A stretch of 5,489 nt of DNA, from contig NZ_JAILKR010000003.1 of NCBI RefSeq assembly GCF_024693525.1, forward strand, positions 1-5,489, written 5' to 3'. This stretch comes from Selenomonas sp. Its GTDB lineage: Bacteria > Bacillota_C > Negativicutes > Selenomonadales > Selenomonadaceae. The translations under genes were made by a program, and so were the position numbers. The notes below the pieces were generated by a model. That model searched no databases. It saw nothing but the letters and a program-made list of their open reading frames with translations, and had not been told where the DNA came from. This document shows positions 1 to 5,489 of this stretch, in pieces (the first letter of the stretch is position 1; every line of letters starts with the position of its first letter).

Positions 1-2619
1 ATTATCCTCGAACAGGGAGTTCGCCCATGCCGGGCCATGTCCCTTGTGGTTTTTCGTGTACGGCATAGCCGGAGCACTGCCGCCCCAGATCGAGGAGCAG
101 CCCGTAGCGTTCGCTACCATCATGCGGTCGCCGAAGAGCTGCGTCAGAAGTTTTGCATACGGCGTCTCGCCGCAGCCAGCGCAGGCACCGGAGAACTCGA
201 ACAGCGGCTGCTCGAACTGGGAACCGAGAACCGTTTCTTTCTTCATCGGGTTCTTCTTCGGTGCGACCTTATTCGCATCGACACCGTAGTCGAAGTATAC
301 CTGCTGCGCCTTGAGCTCATCGTCAAGCGGTTTCATATCGAGTGCTTTGACCGGGCAGACCTGCGCACAGTTGCCGCAGCCGAGGCAGTCCATCGTGGAT
401 ACTGCCACCGTGAAGTTGTAGTCCTTGATGGCTTTCGTCTTCTTGGACGGGAAACCTTCCGGTGCTGCTGCGAGCTCTTCTTCCGTCGTCAGTACCGGGC
501 GAATCGTAGCATGCGGGCAGACATAGGAGCACTTGTTGCAGCCAATACATTTTTCAGCATCCCATACCGGAACGCTGATCGCCGTGCCGCGTTTCTCATA
601 AGCCGTGCCGCCGAGCGGGAACGTGCCGTCAGCCATCTCGCCAGCGAATTTGGAAACCGGCAGCTTGTCGCCTTCCTGACGGTTCATGACATCCTGAATC
701 TCCGTGATGAAGGCCGGAGCGTTCTTCTTCTCTACTGCCTCATCCTCGGCATTCGCCCAATCAGCCGGAACCGTTACGCGGTGCAGTGCTTCGATGCCTT
801 TATCGATGGCACCGTTGTTCATATCGACAATCTTCTGGCCCTTCTTGCCGTAGGATTTAACGACAGCATCCTTGAGGTAGTCCACGGCCGTATCGATAGG
901 AATGATGTTGGCAATCTTGAAGAATGCAGACTGCATAACCATGTTGAAGCGGCCACCAAGGCCAAGTTCTTTGGCGATATCTACAGCATTTACCGAGTAG
1001 AACTCGATGTTGTTCTTCGCAATGAAGCGTTTCATATAAGCCGGCAGATGTTTCGTGAGTTCCTCATCGGACCAGGTCGTGTTCAGCAGGAACTTGCCGC
1101 CCTTCTTGAGGCCTGCCAGCAGATCGTATTTATAGACATAGGACTGCTGCGAGCAGGAGATAAAGTCCGCCTTGTTGATAAGGTACGGGCTGTTGATTGG
1201 CTGCTTGCCGAAGCGCAGATGGCTCATGGTGATACCGCCGGACTTCTTGGAGTCATAAGCAAAGTATGCCTGGGCGTACATGTCCGTCTTATCGCCGATA
1301 ATCTTGATGGCGCTCTTGTTGGCACCGACCGTACCGTCAGAACCGAGCCCCCAGAACTTGCAAGCCGTCGTGCCTTCCGGCGTCAAGTCAACGTCGCTCA
1401 TGACCGGTGCCAGGCTCGTGTTCGTAACATCGTCTTCAATACCAATGGTGAAGCCATCTTTCGGAGCGTCTTTCTTGAGTTCTTCGAATACGGCGAAAAT
1501 CTGGTCCGGCGTCGTGTCTTTGCCGCCGAGGCCAAAACGGCCACCGATGATAATCGGATTCATATCCGAATTGTAGAAGGCTGCCTTGACATCGAGGTAG
1601 AGCGGCTCCCCCAAGGAGCCCGGCTCCTTCGTATGGTCAAGAACAGCTACCTTCTTGACCGTCTTCGGCAAGAACTGGAAGAAGTGCTTGAGGGAGAACG
1701 GGCGATAAAGGTGAACGTTCATGAGACCAACTTTCTCACCGTTCTGATTGAGGTAATCCACCGTCTCCTGGACTGCCTGGCAAACCGAACCCATCGCAAT
1801 GATGATGCGGTCTGCATCCTCGGCACCATAGTAATCGAAGAGGTGATGCTCACGGCCCGTGATTTTTGCCATGTCAGCCATAGCTTCCTCTACGAGATCC
1901 GGCAAAGCATTGTAATATTCATTGGAAGCTTCGCGGCTCTGGAAGTATACATCCGGGTTTGTTGCCGTACCGCGGATAACCGGATGATCCGGGTTCAGCG
2001 CGCGGCGGCGGAACTCTTTCACCGCATCCCAATCAAGGATCTTCGAAAGATCATCGTAATCCACCATTTCGATTTTCTGGATCTCGTGGGAGGTGCGGAA
2101 GCCATCGAAGAAGTTGATGAACGGCACGCGACCCTTGATGGCAACGAGATGCGCAACGGCAGAAAGGTCCATGACCTCCTGTACGCTTGCCTCAGCCAGC
2201 ATAGCGCAGCCCGTCTGGCGGGCAGCCATGACATCCTGATGGTCGCCAAAGATGTTCAGCGAGTTTGCGGCCAGTGCACGTGCCGATACATGGAATACGC
2301 CTGGCAGCAGCTCACCAGCAACTTTATAAAGGTTCGGAATCATCAGCAGGAAGCCCTGAGATGCCGTATACGTAGTCGTCAAAGCACCAGCCTGCAGGGA
2401 ACCGTGAACGGCACCTGCTGCGCCAGCCTCGGACTGCAGCTCGATGACACGGACCGTCTGGCCAAAGAGATTCTTTTTGCCCTTGGCAGCGTCTTCATCT
2501 ACATGCTCAGCCATCGGCGAAGACGGCGTGATCGGATAGATTGCCGCAACATCCGTGAAAGCATAGGAGATGTAGGCAGCCGCCTGGTTGCCGTCCATCG
2601 TTTTCATCTGTTTGCTCAT
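1..2619 (-). CDS. nifJ: Pyruvate:ferredoxin (flavodoxin) oxidoreductase, C-terminus cut off by window edge
   Basis: This cytoplasmic homodimeric-type PFOR oxidises pyruvate with CoA to acetyl-CoA and CO2 and passes electrons to ferredoxin or flavodoxin through thiamine diphosphate (TPP) and three [4Fe-4S] clusters. The N-terminal pyruvate/TPP domain carries YPITPS (residues 28-33, Thr31), Glu64 in ELQSEAG, and Arg114, matching key residues of the Desulfovibrio africanus enzyme. Domain II shows KEPGSLGEP (331-339). The CoA-binding domain begins near GSDGTVGANK (426-435). A two-cluster ferredoxin domain has C691/C694/C697/C701 and C745/C748/C751/C755. Cys813, Cys816 and Cys841 are three of the four proximal-cluster ligands; the fourth and the main TPP-binding motif should lie in the missing ~300 residues (family length about 1170-1200). 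The ATG at 2619-2617 is chosen for the family-typical N-terminus and an upstream GAGGGGA. The reading frame is intact throughout. The gene avoids TTA, CTA and TCA codons completely, which suggests high expression. Its own promoter lies at 2757-2785. Confidence 0.97.
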   Translation of the reverse strand, partial: MSKQMKTMDGNQAAAYISYAFTDVAAIYPITPSSPMAEHVDEDAAKGKKNLFGQTVRVIELQSEAGAAGAVHGSLQAGALTTTYTASQGFLLMIPNLYKVAGELLPGVFHVSARALAANSLNIFGDHQDVMAARQTGCAMLAEASVQEVMDLSAVAHLVAIKGRVPFINFFDGFRTSHEIQKIEMVDYDDLSKILDWDAVKEFRRRALNPDHPVIRGTATNPDVYFQSREASNEYYNALPDLVEEAMADMAKITGREHHLFDYYGAEDADRIIIAMGSVCQAVQETVDYLNQNGEKVGLMNVHLYRPFSLKHFFQFLPKTVKKVAVLDHTKEPGSLGEPLYLDVKAAFYNSDMNPIIIGGRFGLGGKDTTPDQIFAVFEELKKDAPKDGFTIGIEDDVTNTSLAPVMSDVDLTPEGTTACKFWGLGSDGTVGANKSAIKIIGDKTDMYAQAYFAYDSKKSGGITMSHLRFGKQPINSPYLINKADFISCSQQSYVYKYDLLAGLKKGGKFLLNTTWSDEELTKHLPAYMKRFIAKNNIEFYSVNAVDIAKELGLGGRFNMVMQSAFFKIANIIPIDTAVDYLKDAVVKSYGKKGQKIVDMNNGAIDKGIEALHRVTVPADWANAEDEAVEKKNAPAFITEIQDVMNRQEGDKLPVSKFAGEMADGTFPLGGTAYEKRGTAISVPVWDAEKCIGCNKCSYVCPHATIRPVLTTEEELAAAPEGFPSKKTKAIKDYNFTVAVSTMDCLGCGNCAQVCPVKALDMKPLDDELKAQQVYFDYGVDANKVAPKKNPMKKETVLGSQFEQPLFEFSGACAGCGETPYAKLLTQLFGDRMMVANATGCSSIWGGSAPAMPYTKNHKGHGPAWANSLFEDN

Positions 2620-2630
2620 GTTTTGTTTGC

Positions 2631-2637
2631 TCCCCTC
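2631..2637 (-). promoter_or_regulatory. Ribosome binding site of the PFOR gene
   Basis: GAGGGGA reads on the minus strand, 11 nt before the ATG at 2619. The spacing is somewhat long, but no better start lies closer: the next in-frame ATG is codon 5, which would trim the N-terminus. Confidence 0.7.
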
Positions 2638-2671
2638 TATGAAAATAGAATTGCAATATATAGCTAGGATA

Positions 2672-2686
2672 ACGCGAAAACCGCGT
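2672..2686 (-). repeat. Small GC hairpin in the PFOR leader
   Basis: ACGCG and CGCGT form a perfect 5-bp inverted repeat around a 5-nt loop (GTTTT on the minus strand), with a possible G-U pair extending it. It sits about 50 nt before the PFOR start codon, inside the predicted 5' leader, and is a GC-rich patch in otherwise AT-rich DNA. No T-run follows on the minus strand, so it does not look like a terminator or attenuator. It may be only an RNA fold that sets leader structure. Confidence 0.35.
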
Positions 2687-2691
2687 CGTAG

Positions 2692-2711
2692 TCAGTAATC
2701 TATGTTACTGA
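2692..2711. repeat. 7-6-7 inverted repeat in the PFOR leader
   Basis: TCAGTAA and TTACTGA form a perfect 7-bp inverted repeat with a 6-nt spacer (TCTATG on the plus strand). It lies about 40-60 nt downstream of the predicted PFOR transcription start. The dyad could be a roadblock operator for a dimeric repressor, or it could fold in the leader RNA just upstream of the hairpin at 2672-2686. I do not recognise it as a known regulator's consensus. Confidence 0.4.
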
Positions 2712-2756
2712 AGATAATAACATAATAAATTTTGCGTATATCCCCACGTAAATAAC

Positions 2757-2785
2757 ATTATATATCGTAAATGGACAAATGTAAA
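2757..2785 (-). promoter_or_regulatory. Housekeeping-sigma promoter of the PFOR gene
   Basis: On the minus strand, -35 TTTACA (2785-2780) is followed by a 17-bp spacer and a perfect -10 TATAAT (2762-2757). Transcription should begin near 2750, giving a leader of about 130 nt before the PFOR ATG. The match is near consensus, in keeping with an abundant central-metabolism enzyme. Repeated GTAAAT motifs overlap and flank it, so it may be regulated. Confidence 0.75.
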
Positions 2786-2806
2786 TATTATGTTACACAT
2801 TTACAT
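2779..2806. repeat. 8-bp inverted repeat overlapping the PFOR -35 box
   Basis: ATGTAAAT (2779-2786) and ATTTACAT (2799-2806) are perfect inverted copies separated by 12 bp. The left arm contains the -35 hexamer of the PFOR promoter. A shorter dyad, TGTAA-N8-TTACA (2780-2797), lies inside it. The location suits an operator or activator site, but the DNA is AT-rich and such dyads can arise by chance. The sequence does not clearly match the Rex or Fnr/Crp consensus. Confidence 0.4.
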
Positions 2807-2810
2807 ATGC

Positions 2811-2841
2811 AAAAAGCCGGATGAGTTCTTCCCCATCCGGC
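2811..2841 (-). terminator. Rho-independent terminator of the amino-acid permease
   Basis: A perfect 8-bp stem, GCCGGATG (2816-2823) with CATCCGGC (2834-2841), encloses a 10-nt loop. On the minus strand it is followed at once by five T (2815-2811). It begins 13 nt after the permease stop codon and separates that gene from the PFOR promoter downstream. Confidence 0.88.
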
Positions 2842-2854
2842 AGATTCTTATGAT

Positions 2855-4231
2855 TCAACGATTTTCTTTGCTATGACGATAGCCATAGGCGAAGTAAATC
2901 AAAACGCCCACAGCACTCCACACCCAGAAACGCTCCCAGGTCATGGCGGAAAGATTATACATGATATAGGCGCAGCTGGCAATGGCCAGCGTCCCCATAA
3001 CATAAATGGCCGGGCAGCGGAACGGACGCTTGATATCCGGATACTTCCGGCGCATGACCATAACACCTATTGACGAAACGATAAAGGCAAAGAGCGTTCC
3101 GACGCTGCACATCTCAGCGACAACATTGATTGGCGTGAAACCACTGATGAGCATAACCGCCAATCCCACAATCACCGTGATGCGATGTGGCGTGGCATAC
3201 TTTGAATGGATCTTGCAAACGCTCTGGGGAATCAAGCCATCGCGGCTCATGGCGTAGAAGGCACGAGTCTGAGCATACATCATGACCAGCAGTACCGTAG
3301 TGAGGCCAGCGATAGCGCCGGTACCGACCACAGCCGAACCAAATCGATACCCCAGCTCGCGGAGCACGAAGGCCACTGGCTCGGCATTATCCAGTTCGGT
3401 ATAGGAGACATTACCAGTCATAACCGCGGTTACACCGATATACAAAAGCGTACAGATCAATAGTGAGGCGATGATGCCAGTCGGCATATCATGGGCCGGA
3501 TTCTTGGTTTCCTCCGCCGCCGTTGCAATCGAATCAACACCCAGATACGCAAAGATGATTACGGCAGCTCCAGCCGATACACCAGAAAAGCCGAAGGGCA
3601 TAAAGGGTTCCCAATTGGCAGGATTCACCGTAGGCGCCGCCAGGAACAGGAATATGAAGATGGCCAGCAGTTTGACCCCTACGAGAATCTTATTAACCGT
3701 GACGCTTTCCCGCACTCCCCGAACCAGTAGGAAGGTCAAAAAGCCTGTGATGAGTACCGCCGGCAGGTTCACAATACCACCCTCAGCCGGTACCATCGTA
3801 TACTGCGCTGGCAGGGTAATCCCCGCTGACTTCATAAGACCTACCACATAGGCCGACCAGCCACCAGCTACCGCACTTGCTCCCACCGAATACTCCAGCA
3901 CGAGGTTCCACCCTACTAACCATGCCAAAAATTCACCAACGGACGTATAGGCGTAAGCATAAGCACTGCCCGCCACGGGAATCATGGATGCCAATTCCGA
4001 GTAAGCCATGCTGACAAAACCGCAAGCAAGGCTGGCCAATAAAAAAGAAAGCATCAGTGCCGGTCCGGCATATTTTGCCGCCGCTACCCCCGTGAGCACA
4101 AAGATTCCCGTCCCCACGATGACACCAATACCTAAAAGCGTAACATCAAGAGAGCCCAAGGCCCGCTTCAGATGGGATTTTGACGCATCGCTTTGATACT
4201 CCGCAATACTTTTTGTGCGAAAAATTCCCAC
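2855..4231 (-). CDS. APC-superfamily amino-acid permease (CAT/YfnA-like)
   Basis: This is an inner-membrane amino-acid transporter of 458 residues with about 12 predicted membrane segments, probably driven by proton symport as in bacterial CAT-family relatives. TM1 has the substrate-backbone motif GIGVIVGTGIF (34-44). A conserved SELASMIPVAGSAYAY stretch lies at 78-93. TM6 has FAYLGVDSIATAAEETKNP (227-245), followed by DMPTGI (248-253). A loop has AMSRDGLIP (327-335), and the protein ends in a short charged tail (HSKENR). By memory it resembles Bacillus subtilis YfnA end to end and in length. The exact substrate (branched-chain, threonine, cationic or other) cannot be read from the sequence. 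The GTG at 4231-4229 is chosen because GAGGAG lies 7 nt before it and the N-terminus then matches relatives; a further 66 upstream codons stay open but run back through the promoter. The gene is monocistronic, with its own promoter (4277-4304) and terminator (2811-2841). Unlike PFOR it does use TTA/CTA/TCA-class codons. Confidence 0.93.
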   Translation of the reverse strand: MGIFRTKSIAEYQSDASKSHLKRALGSLDVTLLGIGVIVGTGIFVLTGVAAAKYAGPALMLSFLLASLACGFVSMAYSELASMIPVAGSAYAYAYTSVGEFLAWLVGWNLVLEYSVGASAVAGGWSAYVVGLMKSAGITLPAQYTMVPAEGGIVNLPAVLITGFLTFLLVRGVRESVTVNKILVGVKLLAIFIFLFLAAPTVNPANWEPFMPFGFSGVSAGAAVIIFAYLGVDSIATAAEETKNPAHDMPTGIIASLLICTLLYIGVTAVMTGNVSYTELDNAEPVAFVLRELGYRFGSAVVGTGAIAGLTTVLLVMMYAQTRAFYAMSRDGLIPQSVCKIHSKYATPHRITVIVGLAVMLISGFTPINVVAEMCSVGTLFAFIVSSIGVMVMRRKYPDIKRPFRCPAIYVMGTLAIASCAYIMYNLSAMTWERFWVWSAVGVLIYFAYGYRHSKENR

Positions 4232-4238
4232 ACAATCA

Positions 4239-4244
4239 CTCCTC
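4239..4244 (-). promoter_or_regulatory. Ribosome binding site fixing the permease GTG start
   Basis: GAGGAG on the minus strand (within TTGAGGAGT) ends 7 nt before the GTG at 4231. This near-ideal Shine-Dalgarno match decides the start. The more distant in-frame ATG codons upstream lie at or before the predicted transcription start. Confidence 0.88.
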
Positions 4245-4276
4245 AAATTGTTTTCTCTGGATAAACATACTGTTGT

Positions 4277-4304
4277 ATTATACCACACTAAAGGACAGAA
4301 GCAA
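4277..4304 (-). promoter_or_regulatory. Promoter of the amino-acid permease
   Basis: The minus strand carries a perfect -10 TATAAT (4282-4277) preceded by TG one base away, making an extended -10 (TGGTATAAT). A weak -35, TTGCTT (4304-4299), lies 16 bp upstream. Transcription should start near 4270, about 40 nt before the GTG. The extended -10 would compensate for the poor -35. Confidence 0.7.
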
Positions 4305-4398
4305 ATAGAAATTTTGTAATGCTGTAAGCAGGATTCCACCATAGCACGTCGAATAAATAAGCATTGATAGGGACCAATAGGCAATTGTGGGATAAAGC

Positions 4399-4404
4399 AA
4401 GGAG
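4399..4404 (+). promoter_or_regulatory. Ribosome binding site of the 93-aa unknown gene
   Basis: AAGGAG lies 11 nt before the ATG at 4416. Its last base is the first base of a possible GTG start at 4404, which makes that GTG unlikely as the real start. Confidence 0.6.
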
Positions 4405-4415
4405 TGTGGCGACCT

Positions 4416-4697
4416 ATGATCAAGAACATGGCTATCTATGTCATCCTCAAAGTCGAGTACGGAAAAGGGCAGGAAAACGTCTACACAAGTATCCTCAACG
4501 TATCGTCCAGCAAAAGCACTGCCCAGACTTTCAAGGAACACTATGAAGAAGAATTTGCCGATGAAATTGAACATGAACACGATGGCCGCTTCGTCTCCAT
4601 CCATCTGCATAAAGCCTTGATTCAATTAGATGATGAAATTATTGCACCAGATATGTTTATCCGCTTTATTGGCGACAAGAATGTACGTGACTATTGA
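4416..4697 (+). CDS. Small acidic protein of unknown function (93 aa)
   Basis: I do not recognise this protein. It has 93 residues, no cysteine, no signal peptide and no membrane segment, so it is probably cytoplasmic. An N-terminal strand-like stretch (MAIYVILKVEYG, 5-16) leads to a Ser/Thr-rich segment (24-38). Next comes a strongly acidic, His-containing stretch (41-56, with EEE, DE and HEHD), then an alternating FVSIHLHKALIQL (59-71) and an acidic tail. By count there are 17 Asp/Glu against 10 Lys/Arg. The ATG at 4416 is preferred: AAGGAG (4399-4404) lies 11 nt upstream. A GTG at 4404 would overlap that site, and an ATG at 4428 is also possible. The gene is divergent from the permease and convergent with tRNA-Pro. 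It is followed 11 nt later by a strong terminator, which supports it as a real gene. I found no convincing promoter in front of it. A competing minus-strand frame here lacks any such signals. Confidence 0.72.
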   Translation: MIKNMAIYVILKVEYGKGQENVYTSILNVSSSKSTAQTFKEHYEEEFADEIEHEHDGRFVSIHLHKALIQLDDEIIAPDMFIRFIGDKNVRDY

Positions 4698-4708
4698 TTA
4701 TGCAGATG

Positions 4709-4739
4709 AAAAAAGACCAGCTCACTGAGCTGGTCTTTT
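4709..4739. terminator. Bidirectional Rho-independent terminator
   Basis: GACCAGCTC (4715-4723) pairs perfectly with GAGCTGGTC (4727-4735) around a 3-nt loop. Flanking A and T runs extend the stem. The plus strand reads TTTT after the stem, ending the 93-aa gene whose stop codon is 11 nt upstream. The minus strand reads six T (4714-4709), ending the tRNA-Pro transcript 16 nt past its CCA end. It therefore serves both convergent genes. Confidence 0.9.
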
Positions 4740-4754
4740 GTATTGTCGTTATAA

Positions 4755-4831
<77 letters not shown>

Positions 4832-4843
4832 ACAACAGAGACT

Positions 4844-4872
4844 ATTATAACGCAGTCTTCGGATTAACGCAA
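4844..4872 (-). promoter_or_regulatory. Promoter of tRNA-Pro, inside the 3' end of the pump gene
   Basis: On the minus strand, -35 TTGCGT (4872-4867), a 17-bp spacer and a perfect -10 TATAAT (4849-4844) precede the mature tRNA 5' end by 12 nt, so a start near 4837 would leave a very short leader. The TAA stop codon of the pump gene (4847-4845) lies within the -10 hexamer, so the promoter spans the last codons of that gene. Confidence 0.75.
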
Positions 4873-5489
4873 GTCTTTTTTTCCTTTTTTTGATAAAACC
4901 ACAAAAAAATTATAGGAATGACGATGAGCGTAAACACCGTCGAGGTCAAAAGACCGCCGATGATAACCCAAGCCATGGACACGCGTGTCTCCGAACCTGC
5001 GGTCATAGCCAATGCTGTCGGCAACATGCCAACCATCATCGTGATGGTGGTCATAAAGATTGGCTTGAGCCGCACCCGCCCGGCTTCAATAATGGCCTCC
5101 CGTGCAGTTTTCCCGCGATCCATCAAAGTCAAGGTGTAGTCAATGAGCAAGGTACCATTCTTGGCCACGATACCATCCATGACCAAAATACCTATCATCG
5201 AATAGAGATTCAAGGTGTTATGGGTGAGGAACAATAATAGAATCGAGCCGATGATGCCAAGCGGCAAGGAAAACATGCGGATAAACGGCGTAATAACCGA
5301 CTCATAAAGCACCGCCAGCAGCATATAGATGAGCACCAAAGCCAGGAACAGCGCACTCAAAAGATCGGAAAAGGTATCGTTCATCCGGGTTGCCTGTCCT
5401 TTGAACTGGTAGGTAACCGTATCCCCCAAGCTGGCCTTCTTCATGGCTTTTTTCACATCATTCATCACGTCGCCAATGGGACGGCCGCT
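4845..5489 (-). CDS. RND-family (HAE-1 type) efflux pump, C-terminal 214 residues only
   Basis: This is the end of an inner-membrane proton-driven RND transporter, the pump part of a tripartite export system. The gene enters across the right edge, so about 800 N-terminal residues are missing (family length about 1010-1050). Numbering from the edge, residues 1-35 finish the second periplasmic domain. Five membrane segments follow, TM8-TM12, at about 40-63, 69-89, 95-118, 140-163 and 170-199. Family signatures include SLPLGIIGS in TM9, GIVAKNGTLLIDY in TM10, RLKPIFMTT before TM11, and GGLLTSTVFTLIVIP in TM12. Lys110 corresponds to the AcrB proton-relay lysine (K940). Asp105, five residues earlier in the same helix, is unusual. 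The tail is short and lysine-rich (QKKEKK). The substrate cannot be told, and adaptor or outer-membrane partner genes would lie outside the window. No terminator separates it from the tRNA gene, so read-through transcripts may include the tRNA. Confidence 0.93.
   Translation of the reverse strand, partial: SGRPIGDVMNDVKKAMKKASLGDTVTYQFKGQATRMNDTFSDLLSALFLALVLIYMLLAVLYESVITPFIRMFSLPLGIIGSILLLFLTHNTLNLYSMIGILVMDGIVAKNGTLLIDYTLTLMDRGKTAREAIIEAGRVRLKPIFMTTITMMVGMLPTALAMTAGSETRVSMAWVIIGGLLTSTVFTLIVIPIIFLWFYQKKEKKTCVNPKTAL

Noticed and set aside
323..550. Minus-strand 75-codon frame over the ferredoxin domain
   Set aside because: It is an out-of-frame shadow inside PFOR. The cysteines it appears to contain come from the same DNA as the true cluster motifs in the real frame.
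2019..2249. Minus-strand 76-codon frame inside the PFOR N-terminal domain
   Set aside because: It is a frame-shifted shadow on the same strand as intact PFOR, with no start signals and no recognisable domain.
37..2667. Very long plus-strand open frame (876 codons)
   Set aside because: It is in exact mirrored register with PFOR, whose protein shows every family motif and cluster cysteine. The shadow translation is rich in Arg/His/Leu, resembles no family, and lacks a ribosome binding site.
2620..2854. AT-rich intergenic region as a possible riboswitch, small RNA or origin
   Set aside because: Apart from the promoter, small dyads and terminator there is no recognisable riboswitch core, DnaA-box cluster or second promoter-terminator pair.
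3471..3851. Plus-strand frames opposite the permease, the longest 126 codons
   Set aside because: The minus-strand permease spans this region without interruption and is convincing. The plus frames lack ribosome binding sites and family resemblance.
4278..4625. Minus-strand 115-codon frame opposite the small unknown gene
   Set aside because: It would end inside the permease promoter, has no ribosome binding site, and opposes a plus-strand gene that has both a Shine-Dalgarno site and a terminator.
4890..5237. Plus-strand frames opposite the RND pump
   Set aside because: The minus strand encodes clear RND membrane segments and signatures throughout. The plus frames are Pro/His-rich shadows.

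Overview
The window looks like an ordinary chromosomal stretch from an anaerobic, fermentative bacterium. It carries a pyruvate:ferredoxin oxidoreductase (PFOR), which is typical of anaerobes. It also carries the end of an RND (HAE-1 type) efflux pump, a family usual in cells with an outer membrane. The amino-acid permease and the promoter style (TATAAT boxes, purine-rich ribosome binding sites, one GTG start) look Firmicutes-like. Together these suggest a double-membraned Firmicute of the Negativicutes (Selenomonas/Mitsuokella type). This placement is inference from gene content and remembered sequence resemblance; no search was run.

Layout from left to right. Positions 1-2619 (minus strand) hold the first 873 codons of PFOR; its last ~300 residues lie off the left edge. 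Positions 2620-2854 are an AT-rich intergenic region. It holds a strong PFOR promoter (-35 TTTACA, 17 bp, -10 TATAAT), a leader of about 130 nt with two small inverted repeats, repeated GTAAAT motifs around the promoter, and the terminator of the next gene. Positions 2855-4231 (minus) encode a complete 458-residue APC-superfamily amino-acid permease that starts at GTG, with its own promoter at 4277-4304. Positions 4416-4697 (plus) encode a 93-residue acidic protein that I do not recognise. A strong hairpin at 4709-4739 lies between that gene and a convergent tRNA-Pro(CGG) gene (4755-4831, minus, CCA encoded) and can terminate both. Positions 4845-5489 (minus) are the last 214 residues of the RND pump; its stop codon lies inside the -10 box of the tRNA promoter.

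The genes appear to be independent transcription units rather than one operon, since each has its own promoter and/or terminator. They fit a general physiology of pyruvate catabolism, amino-acid uptake and drug or solute export, but nothing shows that they act together. I see no mobile element, CRISPR array, toxin-antitoxin pair or defence system, and no convincing new multi-gene system. The points most worth a second look are the small unknown protein, the repeat-rich PFOR promoter and leader, the tRNA promoter embedded in the pump gene's 3' end, an unusual acidic residue beside the pump's proton-relay lysine, and the codon bias that leaves an entire antisense frame of PFOR open.
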